10,890 nucleotides of DNA from CANKHA01 sp034668825 (GCA_034668825.1 JAXDOR010000023.1:1-10890), one strand, 5' to 3'; shown: positions 1-6,028, counted from the first letter of the stretch. Translations and numbers: made by a program. The notes: generated from the letters alone by a model not told the origin.

Positions 1-134
1 GCCGTCAAGCCAGGCATCCCTGAGCCGTGCATCCCTGAGCCGTGCATCCCTGACCCGTGCATGCCGCCGCGTGCATCAGCGGCAGAGAGCCCGGCCAGAA
101 CGAACACTACGGTCGTTATGATAAGCATTCGCAT
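1..134 (-). CDS. Small secreted MHGSG-repeat protein (5' part; runs off the window)
   Basis: No known family was recognised. Reading minus from the ATG at 134-132 gives 44 complete codons, open to the window edge. Residues 1-21 look like a signal peptide: MRM start, hydrophobic core LIITTVVFVLAGLSA, probable cleavage after ADA. The mature part then carries three copies of the five-residue unit MHGSG (residues 25-39), followed by MPGLT. The start overlaps the last 19 bases of fdhD, so translational coupling to fdhD is possible. The ribosome site is weak: only GAG, six bases before the start. Met-His pairs in a Gly/Ser background could bind a metal, but that is inference. It resembles the other Gly/His/Met secreted protein at 1551. 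The C-terminus lies outside the window. Confidence 0.6.
   Translation of the reverse strand, partial: MRMLIITTVVFVLAGLSAADARGGMHGSGMHGSGMHGSGMPGLT
12..60. repeat. 15-bp tandem repeat inside the MHGSG gene
   Basis: A 15-base unit, GCCGTGCATCCCTGA on plus, occurs in about three near-identical copies, with degenerate flanking copies. Because the unit is a multiple of three, it encodes repeated GMHGS on the minus strand. The near-identity of the copies suggests recent expansion by slippage. Confidence 0.75.
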
Positions 135-1003
135 CTTGTACTCGTTGGAAAGGTTGGCGTTGGAATGGCTTCAACACACATGTGTTGAAGCCCCGTCTCA
201 ACAGCCCCATATGAAATCCGGTAAGGATGCGTGAACACTTCGAATCCGTCGGCGCGCGCGATGGCTGCAAGCGTGATGCCTGCCGCGTCCGCCATGCGGA
301 CGGCCAGCGCGGTTGGCGCCGAAACCGACACCATCACCGCCGCCCCGATCGCAGCGGTTTTCTGCACCATCTCCACGGACACCCGGCTGGTGAGAAGAAT
401 GATCCCCTCGCCCGCCGCAATCGACCCGCGCGCCAGCGCGCCCGACAGCTTGTCGAGCGCATTGTGACGGCCGACATCCTCGCGCAAGGCGACGATGCCG
501 CTCGTGGCGTTCCAAAACGCCGCCGCGTGAACCGCGCGGGTCTCGATGTTGAGCTTTTGACGCAATGGCAGGCTCTGCATGGCAGCCATGATCTGTTCGG
601 GCGAGAATTGAGGACCGGGCGCGACAAGCGCCGCGGGACGCATCGCTTCTGCGATCGATTCGATGCCGCACAATCCGCACCCGGTCGGTCCCGCGATGTG
701 CCGACGTCGCTCCCGCAGGCGATCGGCTTTCGGCTGACTGAGCCACATCCGCAGTTCGACACCGTCATCAAGGTGCACGATGTCCAATGAATCGATGTCG
801 GCAGACGAACTGATCACGCCCTCGCTCAGGCTGAAGCCGACCGCGAAATCCTGCAAGTCCTGCGGTGTCGTCATCATGACCGCATAGGTGCCGCCATTGT
901 ATGTGAGCGCTACCGCGGTCTCTTCCGGAATCGAACGACTGCCCGCGCTCGGACTGCCTTCGCGCCAAATTCGGCGGGGAACGACTAGGGCAGGCTCCAT
1001 CAT
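116..1003 (-). CDS. fdhD: FdhD, formate dehydrogenase accessory sulfurtransferase
   Basis: FdhD moves sulfur from a cysteine desulfurase (IscS in E. coli) to the molybdenum cofactor of formate dehydrogenases, in the cytoplasm; without it the enzyme is inactive. The 295-residue product shows the family hallmarks: the CxxC sulfur-carrier motif in GCGLCGIES (Cys108 and Cys111), REDVGRHNALDKL at about 173-185, and LLTSRVSVEMVQK followed by GFEVFTHPYRI near the end. The start at 1003 (MMEPAL) is supported by GGAG six bases upstream. About 32 residues follow PYRI, which is near where the family usually ends; this tail ends in RCECLS and overlaps the next gene by 19 bases. A likely client is the FdhF/YdeP-family enzyme at 3528-5882, although plus-strand genes separate the two. 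Confidence 0.95.
   Translation of the reverse strand: MMEPALVVPRRIWREGSPSAGSRSIPEETAVALTYNGGTYAVMMTTPQDLQDFAVGFSLSEGVISSSADIDSLDIVHLDDGVELRMWLSQPKADRLRERRRHIAGPTGCGLCGIESIAEAMRPAALVAPGPQFSPEQIMAAMQSLPLRQKLNIETRAVHAAAFWNATSGIVALREDVGRHNALDKLSGALARGSIAAGEGIILLTSRVSVEMVQKTAAIGAAVMVSVSAPTALAVRMADAAGITLAAIARADGFEVFTHPYRISYGAVETGLQHMCVEAIPTPTFPTSTRCECLS
167..192. promoter_or_regulatory. Perfect 12-bp-arm inverted repeat (operator or hairpin)
   Basis: Arms GGCTTCAACACA and TGTGTTGAAGCC are separated by only CA. The element lies inside the extended C-terminal codons of fdhD and is centred about 45 bases upstream of the MHGSG-gene start. It could be a dimeric regulator's operator for that gene or an RNA hairpin (11-bp stem, ACAT loop). 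On minus no T-run follows, so a canonical intrinsic terminator is unlikely. Function is inferred only. Confidence 0.45.
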
Positions 1004-1106
1004 ACATTGCTCCGTTCATGGGCGGGCAGCGCCGTGAAACAAAAGATCAACAAGATATGAATGTCGCTATCCGGCGCGGCTCGCTCAACTAAAAACGAGT
1101 TTAGCT

Positions 1107-1123
1107 TTGCCAATGTCAGGCAA
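1107..1123. promoter_or_regulatory. Inverted repeat TTGCC-n7-GGCAA upstream of fdhD
   Basis: Five-base arms flank AATGTCA, roughly 105-120 bases upstream of the fdhD start on minus. The position fits a regulator site for fdhD, but arms this short can arise by chance. No FNR/FixK (TTGAT-n4-ATCAA) match was found. Confidence 0.2.
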
Positions 1124-1229
1124 TGGTGAGAGCCAGATACGGGCGCGGAAAAACGAGATCGGTGCTCCATCGTCGTGAGCAATGTGGGTGAATGCTAACA
1201 AACAATTTAATGGTGCAATTTTCCCTGCG

Positions 1230-1355
1230 GGCCTAGATCGGGTTCAGAACAGCCACGCCTGTCCCCCGAGGCGATATCATGCGGCTGTCGAGCGGACGGC
1301 GCGCGCCGCGCCCTGTGCCCCCTGAATGAGGCAGGTGCGCGCCGTCCGATTTTTT
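1230..1355 (+). ncRNA. Candidate small structured RNA with its own terminator
   Basis: This is inferred from structure alone; no known RNA family was recognised. A closed stem, CAGCC (1250-1254) with GGCTG (1283-1287), encloses a hairpin GCCT-gtcccccg-AGGC (1257-1272). It is followed by the strong terminator stem at 1293-1348 and a T-run. The apical loops contain C-rich runs (TCCCCCG and GCCCCCTGA) that could pair with Shine-Dalgarno sequences, as in many trans-acting bacterial sRNAs. No plausible reading frame precedes the terminator, which argues for an RNA gene rather than an mRNA end. The 5' end is a guess placed just after the AT island at 1203-1213. An alternative is a leader or attenuator for the Gly-rich gene at 1551. 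Confidence 0.4.
1293..1355 (+). terminator. Intrinsic (Rho-independent) terminator
   Basis: Perfect 12-bp arms, CGGACGGCGCGC (1293-1304) and GCGCGCCGTCCG (1337-1348), are followed at once by A and six T (1350-1355). The 32-base interior can fold further (GCC with GGC, CCT with AGG). The T-run fixes the direction as plus. No plus-strand protein gene lies upstream within the window. Confidence 0.75.
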
Positions 1356-1517
1356 CCCTCCGTTTGATGCCCAGCTGCTGATCCGGCGCGCTTATGTCCG
1401 GTGCGAGCGCATCCTGTATCCGAATTTAGTAGAGACGACAGACAAGCATTGCCATCTCCAGTCCATCGCGACGTTGGACCTCACTGGCTGAGAAACAACG
1501 TCAGACAAAGGTCCTGT

Positions 1518-1532
1518 GGCGGAAAGTCCGCC
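1518..1532 (+). promoter_or_regulatory. Short leader hairpin before the Gly-rich gene
   Basis: GGCGGA and TCCGCC form a perfect 6-bp stem with an AAG loop, ending eight bases before the GGAG ribosome site at 1541. It could tune mRNA stability or translation of the gene at 1551; this is inference. Confidence 0.35.
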
Positions 1533-1550
1533 CATCCAATGGAGAATGTC

Positions 1551-1871
1551 ATGAGAGGACGAATGATGATGATTTTGGCAAGCGCGGTGCTTGCCGGCAG
1601 CCTTCTTGCCACGGGTGCGCAAGCCCGCGGTGGTGGTGGCGGCGGAGGCGGAGGACACGGTGGTGGCGGCATGGGCGGCTTTGGCGGCGGCCACATGGGC
1701 GGCGGCTTCGGCGGCGACCATATGGGTGGCTTTGGCGGAGGTCATATGGATGGCATGGGCCAAGACCACTTTGGCGGCGGACGTCGTTTAGTCGGTCGCG
1801 GCCTTTACGGCGATGGCCTCGATTGCCCGTACTACGATTCGTACACCTCGCCGTATACCTGCGATTACTGA
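1551..1871 (+). CDS. Small secreted Gly/His/Met-rich protein
   Basis: A 106-residue protein of no recognised enzymatic family. The start at 1551 has GGAG six bases upstream (1541-1544); an in-frame ATG at 1539 is possible but has no well-spaced ribosome site. Residues 1-25 form a signal peptide (MRGRMMMILASAVLAGSLLA, cleavage after GAQA), so the protein is probably periplasmic or secreted. The mature chain opens with a nine-Gly run, then imperfect units of the form GGFGGGHMGG with three His-Met pairs and later DHF. It closes with an aromatic tail holding two Cys (CPYYDSY...YTCDY). Similar low-complexity exported proteins are common in Bradyrhizobium relatives, without known function. The His/Met content suggests metal binding, which is untested. 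A hairpin at 1895-1915 may end the transcript. Confidence 0.8.
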   Translation: MRGRMMMILASAVLAGSLLATGAQARGGGGGGGGGHGGGGMGGFGGGHMGGGFGGDHMGGFGGGHMDGMGQDHFGGGRRLVGRGLYGDGLDCPYYDSYTSPYTCDY

Positions 1872-1894
1872 TCGCTAAATCGATCCGGAAGTCG

Positions 1895-1919
1895 GCGGCG
1901 CGCAGCTTTCGCCGCTTTC
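1895..1919 (+). terminator. Possible terminator after the Gly-rich gene
   Basis: GCGGCG (1895-1900) and CGCCGC (1910-1915) form a perfect 6-bp GC stem with a nine-base loop, followed by TTTC. It lies 24 bases past the stop codon at 1871. The T-run is short, so efficiency is uncertain. Confidence 0.4.
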
Positions 1920-1920
1920 A

Positions 1921-1972
1921 TGGGCTCACCTGGAGAATTGGCGAAGAACGCCAGCTCTGCCGGGTGAGCCCA
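1921..1972. repeat. Long imperfect stem-loop
   Basis: Outer arms TGGGCTCACC (1921-1930) and GGTGAGCCCA (1963-1972) pair perfectly. Near the apex TGGCG (1939-1943) pairs with CGCCA (1949-1953) around an AAGAA loop, with a partly paired bulge between. No T-run follows on either side. It may be an mRNA-stabilising or REP-like element, or help end transcription between the Gly-rich gene and rpoH. Confidence 0.45.
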
Positions 1973-2031
1973 ACTTGCGAGGGGTCTGGTCTCGCGCCTC
2001 CGCTACCACCGAGCCCGCGCGTTTGAATTCG

Positions 2032-2060
2032 AATTTAATGTCCTAAATCTCAATTTAATG
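2032..2060. repeat. Direct repeat of AATTTAATG upstream of rpoH
   Basis: AATTTAATG occurs at 2032-2040 and again at 2052-2060, exactly 20 bases apart, about two helical turns. The AT-rich island stands out in GC-rich DNA and lies roughly 90-120 bases upstream of the rpoH start, so it could be part of the rpoH promoter or a regulator site. The second copy sits in an 11-base string, CAATTTAATGG, that recurs at 1203-1213. Confidence 0.35.
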
Positions 2061-2092
2061 GCTCCTGCGCGCGCAACGTCTATCCTTTAGCG

Positions 2093-2118
2093 ATCCGCTT
2101 CAGTTTCGAACGGCGGAT
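2093..2118 (+). promoter_or_regulatory. Hairpin in the rpoH leader
   Basis: ATCCGC (2093-2098) and GCGGAT (2113-2118) form a 6-bp stem over a 14-base loop, 34 bases before the rpoH start. A T-run (about 2128-2132) follows. It could be a leader structure affecting rpoH expression or a weak attenuator. It does not match a ROSE thermometer or a CIRCE element by eye. Confidence 0.25.
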
Positions 2119-2151
2119 GTTATCGGATTTTTCCACGACGGAGCGACTGAC

Positions 2152-3084
2152 ATGGGCATTGAGGGACAATTCGCGGGCATCACGGCTCTGACACGGCGTC
2201 AACCGGCGTTTGTCAGAAACGGACGCGGCAACGGATATCTCTCCGACATCGGTCGCTTCGCGATGCTCGAAAGGGACCAGGAGTACAGGCTCGCCAAACG
2301 TTGGCGCGAGCACGGCGACCGTGACGCCGCGAACCAGCTTGTTACAAGTCATCTGCGTCTCGCCGCCAAAGTCGCCATGGGCTACCGCGGCTACGGTCTT
2401 CCCGTTTCGGAAATCATCTCCGAAGGCAATGTCGGCCTGATGCAGGCATTGAATCGCTTTGAACCCGAAAAGGGCTTTCGCTTCGCCACTTACGCGATCT
2501 GGTGGATCAGGGCTTCGATCCAGGATTACATCCTGCGTTCGTGGTCGCTTGTCAAGATCGGCACCACCGTGAACCAGAAGCGGCTCTTCTTCAAACTGCG
2601 CTCGGCAAAGAGCAAGATCGCCGCATTCGAAAGCGGCGACCTGCATCCCGATCAGGTTGCTCTGATCGCGAAGGACCTCGATGTCACCGACCAGGACGTC
2701 GTCGACATGAATCGGCGCCTTGGCGGCGACAAATCGATCAATGCCCCGCTTCATGAGGACGGTCAAACCGGCGAATGGCAGGACCATCTGGTAGATCAGT
2801 CCCCCTCGCCGGAAGCCATCGTCGTCGAACAGGACGAGAAGGACTACCGGCACAAGGCGCTGATCGCCGCGATCGATGTCCTGGACGACCGCGAGCGGCG
2901 CATCTTCGAGGCGCGACACCTGGCCGACGAGCCGCTCACCCTCGAAGACCTTGCGGAAAAATTCAAGGTCTCGCGTGAACGCATCCGGCAAATCGAAGCG
3001 CGCGCGTTCGAGAAAGTGCGAAAGGCGGCCAGGAACCTCGCCGCGAAGGCGCCGGCGGCCATGCTGGAGGCTTGGGGCGCCTGA
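2152..3084 (+). CDS. rpoH: RNA polymerase sigma-32 factor RpoH
   Basis: RpoH directs RNA polymerase to heat-shock and protein-quality-control promoters. The 310-residue product has region 2 with GLPVSEIISEGNVGLMQAL (82-100) and FRFATYAIWWIRASI (109-123). The RpoH-specific box follows at about 140-151 (NQKRLFFKLR, compare QRKLFFNLR in E. coli), and region 4.2 with the helix-turn-helix SRERIRQIEARAF at 274-286. The RpoH box separates it from housekeeping and stationary-phase sigma factors. GGAG at 2140-2143, eight bases upstream, supports the start. Length is slightly above the roughly 285-300 residues usual for the family. Many rhizobia carry several rpoH paralogs and I cannot tell which one this is. 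The gene stands alone, between two small exported-protein genes. Confidence 0.95.
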   Translation: MGIEGQFAGITALTRRQPAFVRNGRGNGYLSDIGRFAMLERDQEYRLAKRWREHGDRDAANQLVTSHLRLAAKVAMGYRGYGLPVSEIISEGNVGLMQALNRFEPEKGFRFATYAIWWIRASIQDYILRSWSLVKIGTTVNQKRLFFKLRSAKSKIAAFESGDLHPDQVALIAKDLDVTDQDVVDMNRRLGGDKSINAPLHEDGQTGEWQDHLVDQSPSPEAIVVEQDEKDYRHKALIAAIDVLDDRERRIFEARHLADEPLTLEDLAEKFKVSRERIRQIEARAFEKVRKAARNLAAKAPAAMLEAWGA

Positions 3085-3090
3085 ACTGGA

Positions 3091-3138
3091 GCGCGGACTC
3101 ACTGGCGCGTAGCCGTGCAGGCGCGGCGCGGTCCGCGC
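3091..3138 (+). terminator. Inverted repeat after rpoH (possible terminator)
   Basis: GCGCGGAC (3091-3098) and GTCCGCGC (3131-3138) pair perfectly across a 32-base GC-rich interior, starting seven bases after the rpoH stop. No T-run follows, so this may be a 3' stabilising structure rather than a true terminator. Confidence 0.3.
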
Positions 3139-3177
3139 ATCAAATAACAACAACCGTATGTCATTGGAGCGAATGCG

Positions 3178-3387
3178 ATGCGTTCTTTCTTGGTCTTGGG
3201 CCTGTTGATCACCCTGTGTGCGTCCGCCAGCGCGGCGACGGTGCATCACTCACGGCACCATGTCATCGTTGATCCCAGCCAAAGCTGGGCCTACGCAGCG
3301 CCTCGGCCGGTCCACTACGATGACACCCCAAGCTACAACGACCCCTCGAAGTTTGGTGGCAGCGCGGCGCTGCCGGCGACACCCTGA
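3178..3387 (+). CDS. Small exported protein, 69 residues
   Basis: No recognised family. The product starts with a clear signal peptide (MRSFLVLGLLITLCASASA, cleavage near residue 19-20). About 50 mature residues follow, with a His cluster (VHHSRHHVIVD) and a Tyr/Pro/Asp/Ser-rich remainder. GGAG at 3166-3169, eight bases upstream, supports the start. It lies 93 bases downstream of rpoH on the same strand, so read-through from rpoH is possible but not shown. Short His-containing exported proteins of this type are frequent in Bradyrhizobium-like genomes and uncharacterised. It is convergent with the oxidoreductase gene that ends at 3528. Confidence 0.7.
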   Translation: MRSFLVLGLLITLCASASAATVHHSRHHVIVDPSQSWAYAAPRPVHYDDTPSYNDPSKFGGSAALPATP

Positions 3388-3433
3388 GGCTTCGAATTGT
3401 ACCCCACCCGGCGCCACCGCGAAGCGATCTAGC

Positions 3434-3467
3434 TTGCGGGCTCTTCCCTGACTTGGCCCGCCCGCAA
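3434..3467. terminator. Hairpin between convergent genes
   Basis: TTGCGGGC (3434-3441) and GCCCGCAA (3460-3467) are perfect 8-bp arms with an 18-base loop. The element lies between the convergent ends of the 69-residue gene (3387) and the oxidoreductase (3528), where a bidirectional terminator would be expected. No T-run follows on either strand, so termination is inferred from position. Confidence 0.4.
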
Positions 3468-3527
3468 AGGGGCCGGCTCTCCTTGCGCCAGCAATAGTAC
3501 CGCCGGGCCCGCTTCTTGTGTCACAGA

Positions 3528-5882
3528 TCAGCCCGCATACACTTCATACACATCGGCGGCCTCGACCAGCCGGCGCAACACTTCATGGTGTGGCGACGCG
3601 CCAAGCAGAACCGGAATCGATTTGTAGGAAGGCGTTCCGGATTTGGCGTCGTAGTGATCGAGCGCCACCAGGACATTCGCCTCCGGATAATACGCCGCGA
3701 TCGAGCCCTGCGCGATGTTGTAGGCGACCGCCGTCAGGTTGCGCATAACGCGCTTGCCCGGTTTAGATCCCGCATCCGGTACGACGCTGACATCGACGAG
3801 ATGGCCGTGCTTCAGGCCGCGGCTGGTGAGGTCCCGCTCATTGACGAACACGACGTCACGGCGCCCGGTAATCCCACGATAGCGGTCGTTCAGGCCGTAG
3901 ATCGTCGTGTTGTATTGGTCATGACTTCTGATGGTCGTGAGCGTGAGAGCTTCACGATCGGCGGCACGTGGATCCTCATCGAGACCTGGGTAGAGGAGAA
4001 AATTGGCCTTTTTCGTCGGTGTCAGCCACTCGCGTTCCGATGCGGCAACATACAGCCGAAATCCGCCGGGCTTCTTGATGCGGGCATTGAAGTCTGCGAA
4101 TGCCGGAAACACCGCCTCGACGCAATCACGAATCTTTCCGTAATCGGAGATCAGGTTCGCCCATCCGACCCGCGTGTTCGGCAATGTGGCCAGCGCCATC
4201 CCTGCGATGATTGCCGGTTCCGATCTGAGATGCTCGGACGCGGGCTTCAGTCCGCCGCGCGAAGCGTGGACCATCGACATTGAATCTTCCACAGTGACCG
4301 ACTGGCGGCCGCTCGCCTGGACGTCGATCTCGGTGCGTCCCAGACAGGGAAGAATGAAGGACTGTTTCGCGACCAACAGATGCGAGCGATTGAGCTTGGT
4401 GGCGATATGCACCGCGAGATCGAGGTTCCGCATCGCCTTGAACGTGACTTCCGGATCTGACATCGCAACCGCGAGATTGCCGCCAAGACAGACCAGGGCC
4501 TTCGAGCGTCCGTCCCGGATCGCCTCGACAGCTTCGATCGCGTTGTGGCCCTTGTTGCGTGGCGGCTCGAACCCGAACACGCGGGCTATTCCGTCCAGAA
4601 GCTCGTCATTCGGGATCTCCGTGATGCCGACGGTGCGGTCTCCCTGCACGTTCGAGTGGCCGCGCAGCGGGGAAATGCCGGCGCCCTTGCGCCCGATATT
4701 GCCGCGGAGCATCAAGAGATTGGCGATCTGCTGCACGTTGCCGGTGCCGTGGCGATGCTGGGTGATGCCCATGCCGTAGTTGATGATGACGCGCTCCGCC
4801 TTGGCGTAGATATTACCGACGAGTTCGATATCCGATCGCGACAGACCCGAGGCCTCCTCGATCGCGACCCAGGAAGTCGCATTAAGGTCAACCAACAGTT
4901 CATCGATTCCGGTGGTGTGATTCTTGATGAAATCGCGGTCGAGAACACCGGGACCGCCTTCGGCAAGGCTTTTCGCATCGAGCGCCAGCACGGTCTTCAT
5001 GATCCCCTTCAGCAACGCGATATCGCCGCCGACCTTGACCAGATAGTAGGTCGAGGCGATCGGCGTCGAACTCAGCGTCAGCATCTCGACGGGATGCTGC
5101 GGTGACGTGAACCGCTCCAGCCCGCGCTCGCGCAGCGGGTTGAATACGATAATCGGCACTCCCCGCTTGGCGCACTCGCGCAGGGTTGTCAGCATGCGGG
5201 GGTGATTGGTCCCGGGATTGTGGCCGATGCAAAACAGCGCGTCGCAGTGATCGAAATCCTCCAGGGTCACTGTTCCCTTGCCGACACCGATCGACTCCGG
5301 CAGCCCGACGCTGGTCGCCTCATGACACATGTTCGAGCAATCGGGAAAGTTGTTGGTTCCGTATTCGCGTGCAAACAGCTGATAGAGGAAGGCCGCCTCG
5401 TTGGAGGCGCGGCCGGATGTGTAAAACTCCGCCATGTCGGGGTGCGGCAACGCACGAAGCGCGGCGCCGATCTTGGCGAGCGCCTCGCCCCACGAAATCG
5501 GCAGGTAACGATCAGTAGCCTGGTCGTAGACCATCGGGTGCGTCAGGCGGCCCTCATTCTCCAGGTCGAAGTCCGGCCATTTCCACAGTTCGCTCACCGT
5601 ATGCGCGGCGAAGAACTCCGGTGTCGTCCGTTTGGCCGTCGCTTCCCATGTAACAGCCTTGACGCCATTCTCGCAGAACTCGAACGACGAGGTATGTTTC
5701 GGATCGGGCCACGCGCAGCCCGGGCAATCGAACCCATGCGGCTGATTCATGCTGAGGAGACCGCGGGTCTCTTTCACAATAGCCTTTTGACCGCGAACGG
5801 CATCCGCCACGGCTTTCAAAGCGCCCCACCCTGCCGCCGCACCCTCGTAATCGCCGACGCCCACGACATCGTCTTCACTCAT
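3528..5882 (-). CDS. FdhF/YdeP-family molybdopterin oxidoreductase
   Basis: A 784-residue cytoplasmic enzyme of the DMSO-reductase superfamily, closest in pattern to the FdhF/YdeP branch (E. coli YdeP, about 760 residues; substrate unclear). Near the N-terminus FDCPGCAWPDP and FEFCENGVKAV supply Cys53, Cys56 and Cys70, so only three of the four Cys of a classical 4Fe-4S motif are seen. YGTNNFPDCSNMCHEAT aligns with the active-site region of FdhF and places Cys186 (codon TGT), followed by His187, at the selenocysteine position, so a Mo-ligating Cys is likely. GMGITQHRHGTGNVQQIANLLMLRGNIGRKGAG and a C-terminal TIRSHDQYNTTIYG...RGITGRR block fit the cofactor-binding domains. I chose the start at 5882 because GGAG lies six bases upstream; an ATG at 5894 would add four residues. 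No signal peptide. FdhD, encoded nearby, may sulfurate its cofactor. Confidence 0.9.
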   Translation of the reverse strand: MSEDDVVGVGDYEGAAAGWGALKAVADAVRGQKAIVKETRGLLSMNQPHGFDCPGCAWPDPKHTSSFEFCENGVKAVTWEATAKRTTPEFFAAHTVSELWKWPDFDLENEGRLTHPMVYDQATDRYLPISWGEALAKIGAALRALPHPDMAEFYTSGRASNEAAFLYQLFAREYGTNNFPDCSNMCHEATSVGLPESIGVGKGTVTLEDFDHCDALFCIGHNPGTNHPRMLTTLRECAKRGVPIIVFNPLRERGLERFTSPQHPVEMLTLSSTPIASTYYLVKVGGDIALLKGIMKTVLALDAKSLAEGGPGVLDRDFIKNHTTGIDELLVDLNATSWVAIEEASGLSRSDIELVGNIYAKAERVIINYGMGITQHRHGTGNVQQIANLLMLRGNIGRKGAGISPLRGHSNVQGDRTVGITEIPNDELLDGIARVFGFEPPRNKGHNAIEAVEAIRDGRSKALVCLGGNLAVAMSDPEVTFKAMRNLDLAVHIATKLNRSHLLVAKQSFILPCLGRTEIDVQASGRQSVTVEDSMSMVHASRGGLKPASEHLRSEPAIIAGMALATLPNTRVGWANLISDYGKIRDCVEAVFPAFADFNARIKKPGGFRLYVAASEREWLTPTKKANFLLYPGLDEDPRAADREALTLTTIRSHDQYNTTIYGLNDRYRGITGRRDVVFVNERDLTSRGLKHGHLVDVSVVPDAGSKPGKRVMRNLTAVAYNIAQGSIAAYYPEANVLVALDHYDAKSGTPSYKSIPVLLGASPHHEVLRRLVEAADVYEVYAG

Positions 5883-6009
5883 TGTGCTCTCCATAGAAGC
5901 GGCGTGTTGGGCCGAGGATCATTGCGAAATCCGACGGACATTTTTTCCATCAGGGACAATCCATGCACATCGGGAGCGAACGAGGTCTGCTCAAATAAAA
6001 TAATGTTTA

Positions 6010-6028
6010 GTTTTCGGAATTCGAAAAC
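6010..6028. promoter_or_regulatory. Inverted repeat GTTTTCG-n5-CGAAAAC
   Basis: Perfect 7-base arms flank GAATT. The 19-base length and the place between two divergent genes fit a dimeric repressor or activator site. The regulator is unknown and no regulator gene is in the window. Confidence 0.4.

Larger units (their letters stand above)
1004..1550. other. 547-base stretch without a credible protein gene
   Basis: This region separates fdhD (minus) from the Gly-rich gene (plus). It holds the fdhD ribosome-binding site (GGAG at 1010-1013 on minus), an inverted repeat TTGCC-n7-GGCAA at 1107-1123, an AT-rich CAATTTAATGG island at 1203-1213, a probable small RNA with terminator (about 1230-1355), another AT island at 1421-1430, and a leader hairpin at 1518-1532. 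Promoters must exist for both directions, but no convincing -35/-10 pair was found. A 60-codon minus frame ending at 1000 lacks a ribosome site and typical codon use, so it was not called. Confidence 0.5.

Noticed and set aside
12..60. Possible CRISPR array
   Set aside because: The repeats are contiguous 15-base units without spacers and encode an in-frame peptide repeat.
1036..1056. FNR/FixK-type box upstream of fdhD
   Set aside because: GATCAA is present but the symmetric TTGAT-n4-ATCAA arrangement is not.
1000..1182. 60-codon minus-strand frame whose stop overlaps the fdhD start
   Set aside because: The ATGA-like overlap is suggestive, but there is no ribosome site, codon third positions are not GC-rich as in the neighbours, and no domain is visible.
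2080..3249. 389-codon minus-strand frame antisense to rpoH
   Set aside because: A typical mirror frame in GC-rich DNA; the plus strand encodes an unmistakable RpoH with its box and region 2/4 motifs.
3516..4283. 255-codon plus-strand frame
   Set aside because: Antisense to the C-terminal part of the oxidoreductase; no recognisable domain.
5325..5327. Selenocysteine codon at the oxidoreductase active site
   Set aside because: The codon at the equivalent position reads TGT (Cys) on the minus strand, so no recoding is needed.
5941..5946. T6 run as an intrinsic terminator
   Set aside because: Only TCCG-a-CGGA precedes it, with a one-base loop, which cannot form a usable terminator stem.
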